This document shows positions 41,702 through 53,437 of a stretch of DNA of 64,000 bases, piece after piece. Under the pieces are notes generated by a model, which did not search any database, had not been told where the DNA came from, and saw nothing but the letters and a program-made list of their open reading frames with translations. Every line of letters starts with the position of its first letter. Within the stretch, counting starts at the first letter, position 1. The translations under genes were made by a program, and so were the position numbers. Source of the DNA: Glandiceps talaboti (lineage: Eukaryota; Hemichordata; Enteropneusta; Spengelidae); assembly GCF_964340395.1 (NCBI RefSeq), contig NC_135550.1, forward strand, positions 16,136,984 to 16,200,983, read 5' to 3'.

Positions 41702-42691
41702 GTAGCAGGTGTCTGGTACCACTGGGCAATATTTTGTATGTATACCACGGATACTGGTATGCATGGATAGTACAGATACATAAGAGGTTGAAAAACACCG
41801 GGCTGCTGGTAAATTGGTGTTGCCGAGTTTTTTTTCCAACGGTAGAGTTGTGGCCGTGGTGTTCACTGCAATAGCGACGTCGTCATTTGCTGGTTGTGAG
41901 GTAACACATGGTTCGTTGGCAGTACTTGGCTTTTTTATTTGATAACGTGTACGATCAGGATATCAACAGGACTTTTCTTGTGCTTGCCCACAACAGACGC
42001 TGCAGTTAAGTTACTAGTTTCTGTGTTGATGATCGATTGAAAAGTTTCAAATGCGATATCAAGCTTGGGCGGTACTTTATTACGATAATGCTTTTTCAAA
42101 ACCGCTAAATCATCGTCGACCACTAAAAAGTCTTGTTATGTCGTTCTAAAGAATCCAATATATATTTATCTAGGTTGGATCGAATTAGATACGAATCAAC
42201 TTTATTTTTCCTCCTTACCAAAATTAATTATATGCATTTTAGTGTTCGTACATATATGCTATTAATTTTGTGACCCCCCCCCCCCAGACTGAACATAACG
42301 GGAAGTAAACTCATTTTATACTTAATAATGAAGTTAATTCAATTTACACCCGTACAGCCATGAATGCACTAGTAGTCGCCATTCTCTGTATGCTGACAAA
42401 AAATGAGTTTTCAGATTTCACCTTTCAAAAGTATTTCGTGTTAATAAATTTCAAGCATAGAATTACATGAGTGTGATTTGATTTATAAAAGCTATAGAAT
42501 GATCGATGTGTATGAAACCGTGTGCAATACAGTAGACAAGTTGTATACATTATATTTATTTATCATCGTCAAATTCTAGTTGTGCACTTTGATTTTTATC
42601 GCCGATCCCATGTTGACGTGAACGCGGTTCAAACAACAAGAAAAGACGTTGTTGCTATCTTTGGATGATTGTGTTACTAAATCGAAATCCG

Positions 42692-42785
<94 letters not shown>
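42692..42785. repeat. (GT)n microsatellite
   Basis: About 90 bp of pure GT. Confidence 0.97.
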
Positions 42786-42786
<1 letters not shown>

Positions 42787-44103
42787 ACCGCTCCCGAGGT
42801 TTGGGTTAAGTTCAAATAAATCAAGAGCAGGTTATTTATTCCAAGACTCCCCCTTTCAGACTATCTTTGCACCAAATAAACCTTTTGTGCCACCCCACCA
42901 CCCCACCACCCCACCACTCCCATCCTCAGCATCCCTTGTCGTAAATTCTCTTCATTCCTCTACAAACGTGTGCAGTGATCCTCCGCAAAAAAAGTGGCTA
43001 CTCCTGCGAAATTCACTCTGTATGTCAAGCGAAATAAAATCTGCAGGACCCATGGTATCAATTTCATATGGCAGTGTCGTATGTACGTCTTCTGGATACG
43101 AGTATCACATTGTGAAGTACAAGTGGACTTTCTATTGCTTATACCTAAAAGTTGAATACACAACTCGATGCAATTGGTATTAGAGAAGGTAGTCGTAAGA
43201 ATGTGAGCAATTATAGAAATTGCCGTCACTGAGTAGTTGAGAAGTAATAGTTAAACTTTAAGTAGCTGCATCTCAGATTCACGGGAATGAGATCATATTG
43301 AAAAAAAGAGAGATTTAAATCCTGTATAGTATTGGAAGGAATTAGGACATACGTAAAATACGGCTTAGGCTGTCAGGTTAAGACGCTTTATATGATGTTG
43401 ATGGGGGTTATGGGTTATTACTAAATGAGTTTTGATCACCTACTTATTGAGAATCTCCAGCGTAAGAAACCATTAGCAAAGGGAAAATGGCATTGTTGAT
43501 ACTGATAAGTACGACGGTATTATATTATTGCTGATGACGTGTCTTCGTGTGACAACATTTTTGAAAATTACCGCTATTTATAACACGTTACATGTAGAAC
43601 AACACTCAGTAACTGTTTTTACATTTCTTTGACATAAAATTGCCACTAAAAGCCTTTCTTCCCGGAATTGCGGATTTAATGCAAGATGATTCAAACCCAT
43701 GCAGTGCTCACGTACTGTATGATAATGTGTTTTTTTTCCCTTTGTGGTCGGTTAGTGTAGAACCAAAACTATATAGCTGTTGTTATAGAACATGTTAGAT
43801 CAACGGAATTGCTTTTGGGCCCGGCTATGGCAATTACTTGTCTAGTCATACATCGTTTTAACACTGCACTGTAGTAAAATAATGCCGATAATTACACACA
43901 TACTACATCCTGGTATGCAGTTTATTGGCCAGAATAGTGTAACATGGATGGTTATGTAAATTTGTCGGTTGAAATTGTTGTTTTCGTTTCATTGTCTTGT
44001 TTGTACTTTCTCTTTTGTGTGGTATGTACTGTTTTAATGAGTGGTAACAGGACCCAGGGTGGAAATCAGCTGTCGTTGTTTCCTGGCCAATCTTGCTAAA
44101 TTT

Positions 44104-44158
44104 TACTACTACCACCACCACCACTACTACGACCACAACCACAACCACCTCCACCACC

Positions 44159-44244
<86 letters not shown>

Positions 44245-44339
44245 CACCACCACCACCACTACTACAACAACTACTACTACTACTACTACTACGACTACTA
44301 CCACAACCACAACCACAACCACCACCATCACCACTACCG
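44104..44339. repeat. (ACT/ACC)n microsatellite
   Basis: About 235 bp of ACT and ACC trinucleotides; homopolymeric open frames here (Val, Thr, Tyr) are artefacts. Confidence 0.97.
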
Positions 44340-45276
44340 CTTCACAAAATCTGAATTTCAAAACAGAGATGCTATTTTAGAACCGCACTGAAGCTTGACA
44401 AATTTCTAACGGGTTCAATCGAATGATTAGGAATCGAAACCTCACAAGTCATGAGAATTTCAAAAGGTTAGAGTGAAGTCTGTATTGTGGTTGCTACACT
44501 GCATGACATTAGTAGGAAAACGAGCTGAATAGAAGTAATATTTAAGAAGCCGGAAAGTGCATTACGTCCGTCATTTGCAATGACATAATGGGGCATGACA
44601 TTTTCATTGCACCAAAATACGTGTAATAGGACAGTTACCTATAATGTCAGAGATTTTATTGAGAGTAACTGTTATATTAGATGGGTCAGAACGACTTTAT
44701 GTGAAATTATACACATGACATTTGATATGTGAAATTGGAATAATCGTCATGCAGTATTGTAGTACGCTTATAGTTTGACCCTTGATTTTACGAAGTCACA
44801 GAAATAATACGAACGTTAGCATAGCTCATTACTATGGCCTCTGTAAACTATAGACCTTAAGGGCAGAGTAAAAGTGACTACAGTTTTCTCCGAACACCCA
44901 GGTTTTGTCATGGTTTTAGTCACGACGTGAACCTTCATAACGAAATTTTGATCATTATACCATGCACAAAGCGTGTCTACGTCACTGGTTCTGTCGTGTT
45001 CAAAATACGAGTCAAAACCTTCAAAATTGCCACTTCTTTCCCTGATTATAATTAGTATATTACTGGCGCTGGTATAAATTAAGTTATTCTCCAATATTTG
45101 TCTTCATTCAGCCAGACAATACTCGTGACCTAAGGTTTGTCACTACTCGTCTAGTGACTCGTAGTGAAAAGGCCCCTTGGATCACTCGTATTATTCTTGG
45201 CTGAACAAAGGAAATATTGGGGAATAACATCTAATTACTTCTTACATTGCTTGTCTACACTACATTGATTAACTGT

Positions 45277-45437
<161 letters not shown>

Positions 45438-45734
45438 TTAAATAGTACATTGTTACAGTATGGCATTACTATTATTTGTCATGTATATTTCTTATTGATA
45501 TTTCTATTATTGTTGTTGTTATTGTTATAAGCTTCATTAGCACAGACATAACCTACACACCCTTTCAACAACAACAAAAAACCATTTCAGTGACCATTTC
45601 AAAACTAAAAAAATACACTTAAAATGTAGTCTTCATATCTTTAAGATCTTTTCCTCGTGAAAACCTTAGAGCATGCTAATATGTCATATTGTAACTTTTA
45701 ACAAACAAATCTTGATTATCGATACATTAAGTTT

Positions 45735-46162
45735 GGTTACCATGGTGACCATGGAATTCACTTTTGAAAATGCCATTGGCAAGGCATTTCCAGAATCCGA
45801 GGAATACATGAAACCTTTGAATAACTATGAGGTAGGGAAGCACAAAAAGCAATTTTCTTACTTTTGTCATTTTCGTTGCCATGGTATCAATATGAAATCC
45901 GTTTCTAATGGTGCATTTCGATTCATCACTCAAAGTAACATACGTATACATGCTATTTTTACATCAGTGCCATAAACTTTAGCTAGATTAGTGAATTTCA
46001 TATTATATATTTGTATAACACAATAATTATGTTTACCATGGCAACCGTTTCATGTCATGCTGACCATGGGGTTATGGTCTGGATGAATGTATTACGTATA
46101 TATGGGTACTAGTTATGAAATATACAGTGGAAACGTTTAGCCCCCTTGTTTCCATGGTAATC
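45735..46162. promoter_or_regulatory. Cluster of five CCATGG palindromes, several resembling RFX X-boxes
   Basis: GGTTACCATGGTGACC (45735), GTTGCCATGGTATC (45875), GTTTACCATGGCAACC (46031), TGACCATGGGGTTA (46061) and GTTTCCATGGTAATC (46148). The first and third fit the RFX half-site pairs (GTTACC/GGTGAC and TACC/GGCAAC) well. No gene start is recognisable next to the cluster. Confidence 0.45.
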
Positions 46163-46514
46163 ATAATTTCGAGTCATAAGATTTGTTATGCTATTATCGT
46201 ATGTACAATGTAATTTTACGTGCCAGTGTGCCTATTGCCATTTCATCGTTATTGTTACCTAATTATGGGTGATTATTTACTGTATTTTTAGCATAAATGT
46301 AACTGAATATATACTGTCGTTAATGATGATTATTATCATTATTAGAACCATTATCATAATTAGCATAACTATCATTAATACTATTATCATTATCAACAAT
46401 AATGACCACAATTTGGCTGTGAAGGTCCAGATCATGTGACTAAAATCATGAAATTGATAAAATAGTAGTGACATTTAACTTAACCAAAGTTCATGAAATT
46501 GATGTTGAAGAAAT

Positions 46515-47035
46515 AACATTATAATGCTGTATCATGAGGTTATTACCCGATATCATGAGGTCATTACTCGATATCATGAGGTTATTACTTGATATATCAT
46601 GAGGTCATTACCCGATATCATGAGGTTATTACCTGATATATCATGAGGTCATTACCCGATATCATGAGGTTATTACCTGATATATCATGAGGTCATTACC
46701 CGATATCATGAGGTTATAACCTGATATATCATGAGGTCATTACTCGATATCATGAGGTTATTACCTGATATATCATGAGGTCATTACCCGATATCATGAG
46801 GTTATTACCCGATATCATGAGGTTATTACCTGATATATCATGAGGTCATTACCCGATATCATGAGGTTATTACCTGATATATCATGAGGTCATTACTCGA
46901 TATCATGAGGTTATTACCTGATATATCATGAGGTCATTACCCTATATCATGAGGTTATTACCTGATATATCATGAGGTCATTACCCGATATCATGAGGTT
47001 ATTACCTGATATCATGAGGTAATTACCCGATATCA
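46515..47035. repeat. Minisatellite of ATATCATGAGGT(C/T)ATTACC units
   Basis: About twenty units of roughly 21-25 bp, alternating between CATGAGGTCATTACCCGATAT and CATGAGGTTATTACCTGATA types. The array ends at a CG-rich segment (47035-47110) with CGTTCG and CGAACG words. Confidence 0.93.
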
Positions 47036-47261
47036 CCTCTTCGTTCGCCATATCATCGAAGGTGCCGTTTCCGCAACGTGATACGAGCGGTGATGTGACG
47101 AACGAAGCGGTACCATTGGGTAATAACCGATTTATCATATGACTATGCCCATGAATTGAAAGAGAATAGACTGTCACGTCATATATATCTCTTGACTACC
47201 ATATCGACAAGTCATTGGTCAGACTCCCCCCCCCCCTCCCCACATTGAATATGCAGTACAA

Positions 47262-47743
47262 TATTTGAACCTACGTACGAAAGCTTTCTTAGGAAACCAC
47301 ACTTCATTAAGGACACTGAGTTAATAGAAAAAATGCAGAGAAGAGCAGCAAAATTGATACCAGAACTTAACCACCTTAGCTATGAAATTAGACTAAAATT
47401 ACTTAAATTGACAACATTGGAAGAAAGAAGAACAAGAGGTGATCTTATTCAAGTATTTAGGTTCATCAAACTAACTGACAAAGTTAAACCAGATAAACTG
47501 TTCACACTTAGTCAACATCACAGGACAAGAAGACATTCACTTAAACTGACAAAATCAAACTTTCAACTGGACTGTAGGAAAGTCTTGTTTACTCAACGGA
47601 TCATATCTGAATGGAACAAGCTACCTGAACACAGTCAAAATGAAACTGTATCGCCTTTCAAAATAAGACTTGACAGTAACTATATGGACACTGAGGGATT
47701 CTATAAGCCTAAAGGCTTCCTTCCCTGTACTGTTTGGCCATGA
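47262..47743 (+). mobile_element. Non-LTR retrotransposon (LINE) reverse-transcriptase C-terminal fragment
   Basis: The frame reads KMQRRAAKLIPELNHLSYE, LEERRTRGDLIQVFRF, TRRHSLKL and ISEWNKLPEHSQ, the typical end of CR1/Jockey-group LINE polyproteins (QRRATK, LE.RR.RGD, W..LP). It opens upstream of 47333 as FLRKPHFIKDTELIEK. The rest of the element is missing, so this is a 5'-truncated relic, although the surviving frame is intact. Confidence 0.85.
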
Positions 47744-48504
47744 TTTCACAACAATCAAAATAAATCAGGATAAATCAAGACAGTATTATGCCACTGTACA
47801 GCACCCATCCGTATTTGTTCCTCAGGTGATTGTCTTAATATCTAACTGCTCGTCTCCTGAAGTCACCTACACACCGCAGTCAGCTAAAGTTCCAAAAACA
47901 GGGTAAGACTAATTTTTGGCAATCTGTTTATGTTCAATGTCATATATGGATTGTTAATTATTTTTCTGCAATCTTTTCATTCCAAGCATGCTGGTTTCTA
48001 CTGGGAAAAAGTCTGAATTCTATCTGTATCGGGACTATATCGAAAAAATAAATAACTCTGAGAGTCCTAATAAAACAAATCAGGTGGTTCCGATTACCCT
48101 CAATTTTAGATTTAATAGATTTTTTATTTTATTTTTTTTTTCTGTGTGAGTGTCTAGTTCAGGATTTCCATTGTTTTCCAAATGGTCTCTGTGTTGTTTA
48201 TTTCTTCTTATAAGATGTACAGCCATTACAGATTGGAAGAACAGTTTTATTTTTTCTTTTCAAGTTGATGTCAGTTGCCGCATCCACTATTTCTCATGAG
48301 ACTTCACAATTTTTGCGATTTTATTTTTTTTCTTGAATACGTAAAAAAACGTTTAGGGTTGGCTAGTGAAAAGCTAGGTGGGGTCGGGTAACCAGAACCA
48401 AACAATAATTTTTTTAGGCCTGAAGGGGTTGCATTTTACCAGTTTATGGCTCCTGGTCCTAACTTATGCCTTTTGTAGAAATTATATTTAAAAGATGAAG
48501 TAGG

Positions 48505-48980
48505 CGGCAAAAGGCAAGGCAACTGATGAATATTCAATATTCACCAAGAGGCAAATTCAATAGAATGTATGGCCAAAGAGCTTTTTCTGTTTGCGCTCCT
48601 GCTTTGTGGAACCTTTTGCCCCTAGAAATTCGCACCGCCGAAACGGTTGATTGTTTTAAACGCAGTTTGAAGACACATCTTTTTGTGCAATATTTCTGTT
48701 AAACTCACATTTTACAGGTACATTCATGATATTTTCCCAAGGCTTTTAATATTCGATCTTATTCGTAATTGGACATGAATTCTGTTTTAATTTTTTGCAC
48801 TTCGACTATTTTTGATATGTTCTTACCTCGATCTCTTTTTTATCAGTATTGATTGCATTTTAATTCCCTTTGTTTCATGAACATTAATCATGTGTGTTTT
48901 TTTGTTTTTGTGTTTTACTTTGTTGTGTACAATGCACTGAGACGTGTGCGTTCTTTAAGAATTAAAATAATAATAATTTG
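48505..48980 (+). mobile_element. Second LINE 3' end, different family
   Basis: Frame 48541-48702 encodes YGQRAFSVCAPALWNLLP, then EIRTAETVDCFKRSLKTHLF before TAA, the standard C-terminus of another LINE lineage. A 3' UTR of about 260 bp ends in an AATAAT-like tail (about 48961-48978). Most of the element is absent. Confidence 0.85.
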
Positions 48981-49659
48981 TTCTTACTAGGGATCAACTA
49001 TTCCATATTTATGAGATAAAACGACTCTCTTTTTACATATTAAATGCCTTTTCCGGGATGGGATTCCCCTTTAACCATATTAAAGAAAACAATGACCTGT
49101 TAATTAACATATTTTTCACGTTAACTTTCCATTTGTTCATACACAAGTTCTCTTCTTCCACTTTTGATTGAGAAACATACACATTTCCATTTATGTCTGA
49201 AAGAAAACAAAGGCAATCTTAACGATATAAAAAGCATTTACTAGTACTAGACACACGAATATCTGTTTATATGTCACATTAGTCTAATGTGACACAGAAA
49301 TATTCGTTTATCTTTAAATGTCAAAACCCGCAAGTATAAGGCAAAACATCTTACTAGGAAGATTTCAATGAAGCCATTGTGTCCATAGCAACACGTCGAG
49401 AAAACTGCGAAGTGAAATCTATAAAATACTATTGATAACATGGCAGAGGCATTTCTTGTGATGCAAGTACTGACGGTATAGTAGCTGTATTCTTAATAGT
49501 ATATTGAACGTTGGTTTAAAGGGGCACAAACTGCGTATTTGGGTGTAGTGTTTTGCTACATATTAAAAAAGGTACTCGCAGTATTGTAGTACTTACTGAA
49601 GCACACTGGACCACCAATTACAATGAAGTGAACTCAAACCTGGTATTAAGATATAAATT

Positions 49660-49865
49660 AAAAACGATCCGATGACGTAATTTATCATACGTAGCAAAAA
49701 TATTCAGGAAATCCCTATTAAATCAACTATATTCTAACAATGCCATAAGACAGTTAGAGCAGACGTGCATCGACATTAGCGTTATACTGTAATATGGTTT
49801 TATTTAAGTAGTTTTCGCTCGAGGAAAAAGGTTATCAACTCAGTTTGTATCACTTTAACGTTTAA
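49660..49865. repeat. First copy of a 210-bp dispersed duplicate
   Basis: Resembles 52874-53085: GATGACGTAATTTATCA, ATATTCTAACAAT, GCATCGACATTA and GAGGAAAA(A/T)G(G/C)TTATCAACT occur in order in both. Confidence 0.75.
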
Positions 49866-49997
49866 GTGTAGCCCAGGTAAACTCACTTACCTGTAGACAA
49901 TATCGTGTTATGGTCTGGAAGTATTATCTCTAAGTTCCCTGCTTTCATGACAACCTTTCTCGCTATACATGATAAATCATTCTGTAGTTTTGTGTCA

Positions 49998-49998
<1 letters not shown>

Positions 49999-50078
<80 letters not shown>
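49999..50078. repeat. (TCTG)n microsatellite
   Basis: About twenty TCTG tetranucleotides. Confidence 0.97.
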
Positions 50079-50082
<4 letters not shown>

Positions 50083-50435
50083 TTCTCTCTCTATGTTCGG
50101 TATTCTTGCTGTTCTGCTGAATTTTGTCGAAAGAGGTGATACAAACATTTAATTGTGAGTCGACTAGTCATGGCCCCTCGGGTTAAGATAGTAATGGTTT
50201 CGTATGACACAAAGAGTCATTCACGAATGTGGTTATAATCTGAGGCTGGTTGTAGTAAATGTAATTGTATTCGAAGGAAATCTAATAAGACGTTCAGGCT
50301 ATGAATGATGAAGTGAGAGACTCAAATCATATTGCCTAAACTAGATTTCGAAGATCACACTTTCAAGGTTTTTACTTTTAGATTGCCCTTTCTCGACTTG
50401 GAAATTCACATCCTTGTTACCTTCCGTAAGGGAAA

Positions 50436-50510
<75 letters not shown>

Positions 50511-51300
50511 TTTTGTGTCTGCTTTTGTGTTTGTTTGTTTGTTTGTTTGTTTGTTTGTTTGTTTGTTTGTTTGTTTGTGTGTTTGTTTGTCATCATTTTC
50601 TCAAAACTGCTCGCTCACACAAACAAAATTTAGTACAAAGTTTCTTTAGGGTAACTGGTTACGTTTTGGCATGAATATCAATGAACTATTTGCATAAATA
50701 ACAATCCTCAATAGGTACGCAATATCTTGACATTGCATGCTTCAAATTTCATGTGTATGCGTTGATAACAACAGAGCGCATGCTTCTGTGAAGTTTGTAA
50801 CCCGGAAGAGTAATGTGCATAATTAATTATTTTCCGTATTTGTACAATATCTTTTGAACGCGAGCTTCAAATTTCGTGTGATTTGGTACATGATATAAAT
50901 ACGGGATAACATTTGTAGCAAAAAAAAAAATCCCACAAAGCTTGTTGATGTAGCTTTTAAATCTAATAAGTGATTTGTCCTATCTATAATTTTTTTTTTT
51001 AAATCTGGTGATTAACTTGCATAATGAATACATTTTGGAAATTTAGGCATTGCCAGCTGCAAATCTAGAATAATCTGGGATATTCAGTTGTGATAACAAC
51101 ACTCATGTGTCCTATCACACTTGTTTGTAGCATTTAATTTTAACGAATCATTTGCACGATTAATGATTTTCGGTAATCAGGCAGTATTTGAAGAATGCGA
51201 TCTTGCAATATCATATAATTTGGTACATATACTGAATGATGGTAACAGAGTAGCCGGTTGATGTAGTTTTTTACGATTATGTGATCTACCACGTATGTGA
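50436..51300 (+). mobile_element. Helentron/pearl-like non-autonomous element, copy 1
   Basis: A (TCTG)n then (TTTG)n microsatellite (50436-50590), a short conserved segment with TTTTCTCA, then about four degenerate units of 130-170 bp. Unit words: TTGCATAAT, CAATATCTT, GCTTCAAATTTCATGTG, TTGGTACAT and TTGTTGATGTAGCTTTTA. Microsatellite plus a core of ~150-bp tandem units is the layout described for bivalve pearl and insect HINE/DINE elements; the assignment rests on layout only. Confidence 0.5.
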
Positions 51301-51755
51301 TTGCTAAGAATTTTCCAATCTGAAGATGTGTGAAGGAACTAATCGAAAGGCATTAGGGAAGGGATTCAGTTTACACCTGGTAGCCAGAAATGATTATTCT
51401 GAATGATCGACACAGGAAATCTCCGATCTAGAGTCAATGACGCCTAGTGGCTTTACATTTTCTCTGAATAGTGTGTAACTAGACACGAACATTTTGTGAT
51501 TTCCCAAGGTGTATTTTATTTTCATAACAGTGATAGAAGATGAAACGTTTCTTTGTCTGATCCTATTTTAAAATGTACTGAACTATAACTATAGCTAACC
51601 CATCCACTTTCCAGATGCGCACACGCGTCATCATTTGTACACACGTTTCATGCATCTAAATATAAAGTCGCACATCTCGATCTCTCAAAAAAAGAACCCA
51701 GATTAAGTATTCATTTTATCTTATTTTATTTTATTTTACGTTCTACATCATTTAC

Positions 51756-51757
<2 letters not shown>

Positions 51758-51826
<69 letters not shown>
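51758..51826. repeat. (AT)n microsatellite
   Basis: About 66 bp of AT dinucleotides followed by CATACATAC. Confidence 0.96.
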
Positions 51827-51829
<3 letters not shown>

Positions 51830-52160
51830 CATACGACTTGCATGTATTCACTGTTGGAAGACGAACTGGAACTCTGTATGTGGTTGTCGCTCGTATATCT
51901 GTACCGTCCCCGGCGTCGATCGCCTGCACAAATAACAATAAGTCGCCCATGCCGAACGTTAATATTTTCCCTAGCTTGGGGAAATAAATGAATAACATAT
52001 CCAAAAGCACTAGAATTGTCCGATGTTTACGTAAACCATCACCTCAGAGCGGCTCAGCATAAGTCTACAGCGTCGTTCCTTGTCCTATGGTCTTAAGTTG
52101 AACGAATTTAATTTCAGACCGTTCACATATGAACTTCCTACTGTAAAAACTTAGCAAAAC

Positions 52161-52508
52161 TACATATACAACTGCCGACATCAGAGCGTGGACGAAAGGG
52201 ACCTGTTACAAACACGGAACGTACACACTTGACACAGCATGTTGGAAGCACAGGGACTTGTATTACATTTCACAGTTGTATGACCACTTTACATAATAGT
52301 TCACGTTAACAAACAGATTTCCACTTCCCCTGGCATTTCTTGTACACATAAAAATGCCATAAAACTGTTCTTATCAAACCATGGTGTGTAATACATGTCA
52401 CTGTTGTTTCAACATGCTGAGCCAAGTGTTATTAATGAAATTGAGTTGTTTACTTTCCCTGTCTGTAACAGGTTCCGTTCGTCCACGTTCTGATGTCAGT
52501 AGTTGTAT
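52161..52508. mobile_element. 348-bp foldback element with arms of about 115 bp
   Basis: The left end TACATATACAACTGCCGACA and the right end TGATGTCAGTAGTTGTATAC are inverted copies. The match continues inward through GTGGACGAA/TTCGTCCAC, CCTGTTACA/TGTAACAGG and CAGCATGTTG/CAACATGCTG. No open reading frame is recognised. Confidence 0.8.
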
Positions 52509-52873
52509 ACGCCGCACAGTATTAAACTATTCATCGTTAAATATAAATTAGTAACATTATCATTGACGTCATATCCATCGTCGCAAACCACTGCCTCTTT
52601 TACGGCACCATCCAAAAGAGTCTCGTTATTTCGCAGTGTATCGCGGAAGAACTATCAGATCTGGTTTTCGAGAATGCTTCATATCGTGAGATCGTCCCCC
52701 GCGCAGTTGAAGGAATCACATATTGAAATTCAACAGATATTCAGGTTCTGGGGCCGATCTATACGTACCCACACTTCATTTCGATTCCAAAGTGCAGTAC
52801 CGTTTTTTTAAAAGTTACGTTGCAAAATTCAATATACTGGTATAATATAATTCACCCCTGGGAATGGCATAAC

Positions 52874-53085
52874 TCATAAACAATCGGATGACGTAATTTA
52901 TCACACGTACAGAAATATTCCAGAAATCCCTTCTATGCAATAAACTATATTCTAACAATTTGAATGCTACAAGACATGCATCGACATTATCGACATTAGC
53001 ATTACACTGGAATGGGATTTTATCTAAGTAGATTCACTTGAGGAAAATGCTTATCAACTTAGCTTGTGTCGCTTTAGTTAACTGA
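52874..53085. repeat. Second copy of the 210-bp dispersed duplicate
   Basis: Direct-orientation copy of 49660-49865, ending about 290 bp before the signal-peptide exon at 53377. Confidence 0.75.
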
Positions 53086-53376
53086 GGAAGCTTAGTAGCG
53101 TTTCCCGTACTTGACCGACATAATATTAGCACTCCGCGTCGTTTTTTAACAGACAGCTAGAGTTGGCAACTTGTCCGGCAATTTGTAGTTTTTGATGACA
53201 ATGTCTATCTGACAAATACGAATGCATATGACACGGGTACCGGTTGTTACATGTGAGAAACCTTCAGAGTAACGTCATTCAAGACATGCGCAATGAGATT
53301 TAACTGATGCAAACGCGCTGTCTCGGAACTGTAAGCGCCCGAGCAATACGTCTCTTTCGACGCTCTTAATGAAAAC

Positions 53377-53437
53377 ATGATGCTCTTCGTAACGTCTCTT
53401 TGTTTACTGGCAGCAACCGTTTCTTCAGTTGTTACAG
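53377..53437 (+). CDS. First coding exon: signal peptide of an unidentified secreted or membrane protein
   Basis: Encodes MMLFVTSLCLLAATVSSVVT plus one base, then a strong GTAAGT donor. A short hydrophobic core followed by small residues is a typical signal peptide, and phase 1 after the signal peptide is the usual arrangement for secreted and extracellular-domain proteins. The preceding 100 bp is CG-richer than its surroundings, as for a promoter/5' UTR. No following exon could be recognised, so the gene may run into or beyond the downstream repeats. Confidence 0.6.

Noticed and set aside
41571-41866. His-Thr rich frames near 41.6 kb
   Set aside because: Generated by the GT/CA microsatellite.
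43903-44391. Val-, Thr-, Tyr- and His-homopolymer open frames
   Set aside because: Products of the ACT/ACC trinucleotide repeat read in six frames.
46515-47035. CRISPR-like regular repeats
   Set aside because: Animal genomic context, no unique spacers between repeats; an ordinary minisatellite.
52503-52811. 102-residue frame with KNYQIWFSR
   Set aside because: It resembles the IWFQNRR homeodomain helix only superficially; no preceding helix 1/2 pattern, and it begins inside a foldback element.
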